Origin: Papio anubis
Lineage: Eukaryota; Chordata; Mammalia; Primates; Cercopithecidae
Direction: 5' to 3'
Assembly (NCBI RefSeq): GCF_008728515.1
Contig: NC_044981.1
Span: 99,212,043-99,276,042, forward strand
DNA: 64,000 nt
The notes beneath the pieces are model-generated. The model made no database searches. It saw only the letters and a list, made by a program, of their open reading frames with translations, and had not been told where the DNA came from. Shown here piece after piece: positions 59,201-64,000 of this stretch. The translations under genes and the position numbers were made by a program. Numbering within the stretch: position 1 is the stretch's first letter; every line of letters begins with the position of its first letter.

Positions 59201-59460
59201 TGGTTTTATTAATTCTTTCTATGAATTTTTGAATCTTAATTTCATCAATTCTGCTCTAATTTTACTTATTTCTTTTATTCTGCTAGCTTTGGAGTTTGTT
59301 CTTATTTTTCTAGTACCTCTAGTTGTGATGTTAAATCATTAATTTGAGATTTCTCTAACATTTTGAGGTAGGTGTATAGGGCTTTACAAACTTTCATCTT
59401 AATGCTACTTTTACTGCATTCCAGAGATGTTGGTATGTCATATCTCTGTTTTAATTTGTA
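56265..59460 (-). mobile_element. L1P LINE, 3.2 kb, antisense, 5'-truncated
   Basis: Begins with T17 (poly(A) tail on the minus strand), then 3' UTR 'atatatgtgcaggtttatta' and 'aatggcctccagcttcatcc', then ORF2 read backward: 'gagcattttttcatgtttat', 'tgatagtttcttttgctggg', 'cctatttggatgtcttttat', 'tgcatctattgagatgatca', 'gcattccagagatgttggta'. It covers the 3' UTR and most of ORF2 but stops before the endonuclease domain. Frames are broken throughout. Likely an older L1PA or L1PB. Flanking duplications were not found. Confidence 0.92.
58021..58036. other. GC-rich insert in L1 ORF2
   Basis: 'ttgcgggggcggcggc' interrupts an otherwise AT-rich L1 stretch where the consensus I recall reads simply 'ttgtggctattg'. 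Confidence 0.6.
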
Positions 59461-59614
59461 AAGTATTAACTTTGATGTTAAAATATTAACTGTGAATGTA
59501 ATGCAAAAAGATAATAGAAAAGTTTAGATTTCATTTTAAACATTAAGTATGCTCAAAGAAAGATTCTTTCTTTTGAGAACAATTGATTGGAAAACAAAAA
59601 AAAGAATATATGAG

Positions 59615-59851
59615 TTTTTTGTTGTTGTTGTTTTGTTTTTTTGATGGAGTCTCGCTCTGTCACCAGACTGGAGGGCAGTGGCACAATCTTGGCTCACTGC
59701 AACCTCCGCTTCCTGGGTTCAAGCGATTCCCCTGCCTCCACCTCCCAAGTAGCTAGCATTATAGTCATGGCTAATTAACCATGCCTGGCTAATTTTTTTT
59801 TTTTTTTTTTTTGTATTTTAGTAGAGATGGGGTTTCACCATGTTGGCCAGA
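59615..59851 (-). mobile_element. 5'-truncated Alu, antisense
   Basis: 'gatggagtctcgctctgtca' through 'accatgttggccag', so most of the left arm is missing. The middle A-rich region is expanded to T20. 'agaatatatgag' (59603-59614) and 'agaacatatgag' (59852-59863) are a 12-bp target duplication. Confidence 0.92.
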
Positions 59852-60379
59852 AGAACATATGAGGTTTTAAATCTCCCACTTACCAGTTGATAAAACAATG
59901 TATAACAACAACCAAATTATAACAGATACAGATAACTTAAACAACATAATCATTTTGATTCATTTACATTCGTGGAAAACTATAACCAACTAGATAATAC
60001 ATTTTTTTCATAAGTATATGATACATTCACCAAGGTAGACAATATATTAGGACATTAAACAGGTCATAATGATTTTTAAAAGACTGAAATCATTTGGATT
60101 ATAAGGGAACTAAATTAAAACCAAAAATTATGAGATACCTATAAAACTTAATACTGGAAAATTTAGAAACATAGTCTCAGTAATCAATAGGTTAACCAAG
60201 AATTTGCAAGGGAAATTATAAATGTTTAGAACTAAAATATAAAATACATTTGATATATTTTGCAATAAAGTTAAAGTAGTTCTTGAAGACAAAAATTATG
60301 CCTACAGGTATTAATATTAATCACAAAAGGTTCCAGCTTAACAATAAAGTAGAAAAAAGTAACAAAGGTAAAAATACTA

Positions 60380-60463
60380 CTAATAATAATAATAAAAAGA
60401 AAAAGGAGGAGAGGAAGGGTTAAAAAAAGGAGAGAGGTAAAGAAGAGAAAAAGGAGATGGGAA
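60380..60463 (+). repeat. AAT and GA-rich low-complexity run
   Basis: Five AAT-type units followed by a purine-only stretch of AGGAG/GAAAA pieces, inside the L1M relic. Confidence 0.75.
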
Positions 60464-60960
60464 ATGCCTTAAAATATACACAAAACTGATTAATCCCAAG
60501 ACTACTCAATATAAAAATTAACAGACAGCATGAATCAACAGTATCAAATCCTAGAGATACTAAAATCATAATAAGATAATATTATGAACAATTTTATGCA
60601 AAGAAATTTGACAATATAGGTGGAAAAATTATTGAAACATAATTACTAAAATTGACTCAAGTTGAAACAAAAACCCAAATAACACTATCTCTACTAAGAC
60701 ACGAAATTTCTCATGTAAACACTCCCACAGGAAAATTCTAGACCCATGTATGTTCACTGATGAACTCTGCCAACATTGAAAGAAATAGCAAAACCTACAA
60801 AATTCCTTTAGAAAACAGAAAAGTAGGAAATACTCCCCACCTCATTTTATGAGATCAGAATTACCTTTAGATCAAACTGAAAAGAATCAGAAGAAAAGAC
60901 AACTGCAAATTAGCATCCCTTGTAAGTGCTGCCACAAAATTGTGAAAGAAATTCTAGCTA

Positions 60961-60968
60961 ATCTAATT
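60961..60968 (+). repeat. 8-bp target duplication, left
   Basis: 'atctaatt', repeated as 'atctaatc' at 61295-61302. Confidence 0.85.
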
Positions 60969-61294
60969 CGGCGTCCCCAACTCCCGGGCCGCAGTGGTAC
61001 TGGTCCCTGATCTATTAGGAACCAGGTCACACAGCAGGAGGTGAGCAGGAGGGAGCTAAGCTAAGCCCCGCCTCTTGTCAGATCAGCTGTGGCATTAGAT
61101 TCTCATAGGAGCCTGAACCTTATTGTGAATGATGCATGCCAGGGATCTAGGTTGTGCGCTCCTTATAAGAATCTAATGATAAATGTAATTAACCTCAATC
61201 ATCCCCAAAACCTCCAACTCCCGAGCCCAGTGCCATGGAAAAAAAATGTCTTCTATGAAACCAGTTCTTGGTACCAAAATGTTGGGGACGGCTG
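60969..61294. mobile_element. Non-autonomous hAT-type DNA transposon
   Basis: 326 bp bounded by inverted termini ('cggcgtccccaac' on the left, 'gttggggacggctg' on the right) and by an 8-bp target duplication, the hAT signature. Inside, 'ggcattagattctcatagga' and 'ccttataagaatctaatg' form an imperfect inverted repeat. The GTCCCCAAC ends are those of a common human hAT MITE whose name I cannot confirm. It has no transposase. Confidence 0.88.
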
Positions 61295-61302
61295 ATCTAA
61301 TC
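61295..61302 (+). repeat. 8-bp target duplication, right
   Basis: Partner of 60961-60968. Confidence 0.85.
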
Positions 61303-61415
61303 CAACAACATATATTTTATAAAAAAAAGTAACAAATCAAGACTGAGAGAGATTTATTCTGGGAACAAAAAATTGATTCAATGTCAGAAAACCAATCAGT
61401 GTAATTCAGTATATA

Positions 61416-62042
61416 TATACTAATTTTCCATCGCTTCATAAACGTTTACAACAAACTACTAACTTAAAACTACCCATGTATTAACTCACAGTTCTGTATG
61501 TTGGCAGCCCAGACATGGCTTATGTGGATTTTCTGTTAGAGACTTCAAAGTCAAAAATCAAGGCTTTCACCAGACTGAGTTCTCATCTGGAGATTCAGAA
61601 AAAAAAAAAAAAAAAAAAAAAAAAACATTTCCAAGTTTACTAAGATTGTTAGCAAAATATAATTTCTTACAGTCTTAAGACTGAGGTCCCCTTTCCTTGC
61701 TAGCTAGCAGCCATAGACTGGTTTTAGTAGCTGGGGACTGCCCAGGTTCCTTATTACAAGACCTCCACCTCTTCCACACCAGCACTGAGAACTTTTGTCA
61801 AATCCTAATCACTCTTTGAATAATTCCAACTTCTCTCTCAGATTTAAAGGGTTTATTTGATTTGGTCAGGCCCACCCAGATAATTTCCCTGTTTTAAGGT
61901 CAGTTGATTTGGTATCTTAATTACATCTACAGAATCCCTTTACAGCAACCCTAACATTAGCATTTAATTGAATAATTAGTAGAAGGCGTATATATACCAG
62001 AGGCTAGGGCATTTGGGAGCCACATTAGAATTCTACTAAACA
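61416..62042 (-). mobile_element. MLT1-like MaLR LTR, antisense
   Basis: Reverse-complement MaLR-type LTR: 'attaactcacagttctgtat', 'agactgagttctcatctgga', 'cttaagactgaggtcccctt', 'caggcccacccagataattt', 'gtatcttaattacatctaca'. The L1M sequence is colinear on both sides, so it is an insertion. The exact MLT1/MST subfamily is uncertain. Confidence 0.55.
61599..61625 (+). repeat. Poly(A) tract, 27 A
   Basis: Uninterrupted A27 inside the MLT1-like LTR, where related copies have only a short A-rich 'gaagaa' motif. Confidence 0.95.
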
Positions 62043-62380
62043 CACCATATTAATAGAATAAAGTAAGCTATTTCAGTAGATGCAGAAAAGCATTTTAATG
62101 TGACATCCATTAAAACATATTAAAACAAGAATTTCATTTTAATTCAAAATTCATTCACAATTAAAACTTCTCAGTAAATCATGAAATAAAAGGAAATTTA
62201 TTCAATCTGATGAAGTTTTCAATCTGATAAGGTGTTTCTACACAAACCCTAAAGCTAATACTATACTTAACAGCGAAGTTTTGATCCCCTAAAATCAGGA
62301 ATAAGGAAAAAAATACAGTATTTCTCATTTCAATTAATGTTACGCTAGCGTTCCTAATTATTACAATGAAGCCAAAAAAT

Positions 62381-62529
62381 AGAGGAAGAGGAAGAGAGAG
62401 AGAAAGAAAGAGAGACAGAGAGAGGAATGAAGGGAAGGGGAGGGGAGGGGGGGAGGGGAGGGGAGGGGAGGGGAGGGAAGGGAAGGGAAGAGAAGGGAAA
62501 GGAAGGGAAGGGAGAAAAGGAAGGAAAGG
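62381..62529 (+). repeat. GA-rich (GGGGA/GGGAA/GAAA)n tract
   Basis: About 150 bp of purines: GAGA units, then GGGGA pentamers with one run of eight G, then GGGAA and GGAAA units. Long frames on both strands here (75-126 codons) are compositional. At least eight G-runs of three or more occur in 62436-62490. Confidence 0.97.
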
Positions 62530-62740
62530 ACAGAAATTATTTCCAGTTTTAGATGACATGATCTTAAAAAAAAGAGGGGAGAATCCACAAAGTAACTAAT
62601 GAAAGTAATAACTTAGCAAGGTCACAAAACACAAATGTAATACATATAGAATTTTTATTTTTATAAATAGCAAATAATTGGAAAATATTTTAAACCAATT
62701 TGATTTTAATGGCACAAATGAAAGATAAAATATATTACTG

Positions 62741-63552
62741 GGTCATTGCACTTATTAGGTCTCTGGAAAATTAGGAAATAAAGCATTCTTATTTTGGCGA
62801 TCTCAGGAGTACAGAATCTCTGAAAATTTATTTAGTTTTCGAAAACTGAAATACTATTATTTACATTTTCAGAGTACTAATAAATGGTGGTATCTTGTTA
62901 GAGGTTGTTTTTCCAGTCTCTCTTGAAAAAAGCTATGTATCTATCCCAGTTTCTTTATATGTTGGTTTTCATGTATTCAATTTAAGTATTTTCAGCATGG
63001 TATGACCATGAAAAAATGCATAATAACAATGCATAAGATAGTAAAAAGAAAGTTTGAAGAGGGCAAACTAAGATACAGACTAATCATTACTTCCCTCTCC
63101 CAGTTTTTCTACCAATAGATTGAGTTCTGGTTATGCTGTAGCCTCTGGGGCATCAAGATAGGACTATAAGCCAGAACAGAACTTAAGAACTTTGTGAAAC
63201 TTTATAGGCCAGAATTTTGCAAACTATATTCTAAGGTTTGGGCAGACAATAGATCATTCTTAAGCCTGCTGATGGCAGACGTTTAACCTTTGATAATGAA
63301 CCCATTAATTCAATACGTTAAGAATGAATATGGACTGATATAGTTTAATCTTTGTTTCTGTGGTGTTGAACATCTTATAGTTATGCATTATGACATTACC
63401 ATCAACAGATGCTTACCAAACATACTTCTCTTTTTAGATACTGCTATAAGTACTATTGACATCATCACAAGGAAAGGCCAATGGGAAAGGTAGCCAAAGG
63501 CTACAGAAAAATTATAAATCATTTCATGATGTCAGTCCTCCTAAGGCTGGCT
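62741..63552. other. Unassigned DNA
   Basis: Nothing recognised. Confidence 0.45.
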
Positions 63553-63610
63553 AGAGAGAGAGAGAGAAAGATAGTGAGTGAGTGAGTGTGTGTGTGTGTG
63601 TGTGTGTGTG
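63553..63610 (+). repeat. Compound (AG)n(GAGT)n(GT)n microsatellite
   Basis: AG run, short bridge, three GAGT units, then about 12 GT units. Confidence 0.95.
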
Positions 63611-64000
63611 TTCATTCATTATCCTGATGACTGGAAATCTATTTAGTTCTTCACATATATATTAATGTTGACATGTCCTTCAAATTCAGAATTTTTCCAA
63701 TATACTATTAGCCTTTGAACTGCCCACTATAGATTAAAAGAAAAAAAAAATACAGAAAGAAATGGCCCTAAGCATAACATTCAAGTTGACTTTGGTTTCG
63801 CAGTTTATTATTTGTTTGCTATTTAACTTAAAGAATGAAAATTATTTTGAAATTGAATGAATAATGGTATGGTGTATATAATAAATACTGGGGGAAAATT
63901 GACATTCAATCCACAGAATTTTAAAGAAAATTTAACTTTTTCAGGGATGCCACAATTTGAATATTGAACCATATGAGAACAATTGTAAAAATTATAATAA
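63611..64000. other. Unassigned DNA
   Basis: Nothing recognised. Confidence 0.45.

Larger units (their letters stand above)
59864..62740 (+). mobile_element. L1M ORF2 relic, interrupted three times
   Basis: Sense-strand old L1 ORF2 from the end of the endonuclease ('caatatattaggacattaaa', about 60040) through the reverse transcriptase. Markers: 'ctcattttatgagatcagaa' (60840), 'ttagcatcccttgtaag', 'gagatttattctgggaac' (61350), 'ttcagtagatgcagaaaagc' (62075), and 'ttttagatgacatgatctta' (62550), the region of the catalytic Asp-Asp. It is broken by a hAT element (60969-61294), an MLT1-like LTR (about 61416-62042) and a purine-rich tract (62381-62529). Many stops; a fossil. Confidence 0.8.

Noticed and set aside
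62179..62559. 126-codon Pro/Ser/Leu-rich frame on - strand and a Gly/Arg-rich frame on +
   Set aside because: Both are readings of the GA-rich microsatellite, which has few stop codons by composition.

Overview
The window reads as primate, most likely human, nuclear DNA. It carries Alu elements of J, S and Y type, primate-grade L1 3' ends, an ERV9-type LTR12, MaLR and ERVL LTRs, and a background of old mammalian repeats (MIR, L2, MER5A, HAL1/L1M, a CR1/L3 fragment). Base composition is AT-rich and I see no CpG island. I found no protein-coding exon, tRNA, rRNA or CRISPR array that I can support. The long open frames belong to L1 or are antisense readings of Alu, L1 or simple repeats. The best description is a gene desert or the inside of a large intron.

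Layout. 0-9 kb: mostly unassigned AT-rich DNA with MIR and L2 pieces, an ERVL-type LTR holding a long TCTA/TCTG tetranucleotide repeat, and one AluS. 9-12.6 kb: an old HAL1/L1M ORF1 unit split by a primate L1 with a 5' inversion. 12.6-17 kb: no recognised element. 17-19.3 kb: an oddly indel-rich AluY and a local duplication/inversion cluster. 19.4-24.5 kb: several LTRs, including an MST-type solo LTR with a perfect 5-bp target duplication. 25-32 kb: MIR, L2, Alu fragments and an LTR. 32.8-36.6 kb: an L1 3' end split by a two-LTR endogenous retrovirus with most of its interior deleted. 37.6-42.9 kb: LTR12, then a MER5A cluster with a free Alu monomer, AluS and AluY. 43.4-51 kb: an antisense LTR, several minus-strand L2 copies, an AluY, a CR1/L3 reverse-transcriptase relic, a hairpin around a 25-bp tandem repeat, and an AluS. 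51.5-62.7 kb: nearly continuous LINE sequence (HAL1, L1MA-like, L1P, L1M ORF2) with nested Alu, MLT1-like and hAT insertions and a GA-rich tract that lies inside L1M ORF2. 62.7-64 kb: unassigned, ending with a GA/GT microsatellite.

No genes here act together. The content is a record of nested insertions whose relative order can be read (for example MIR before Alu, MER5A before FLAM, HAL1 before L1P, L1P before ERV, L1M before hAT). I saw no previously undescribed biological system. The most unusual structures are the hairpin at 49950-50043 and the duplicated/inverted cluster at 17785-19280. Family names come from recall of repeat consensus sequences, not from a database search; where I could not place an element I say so.
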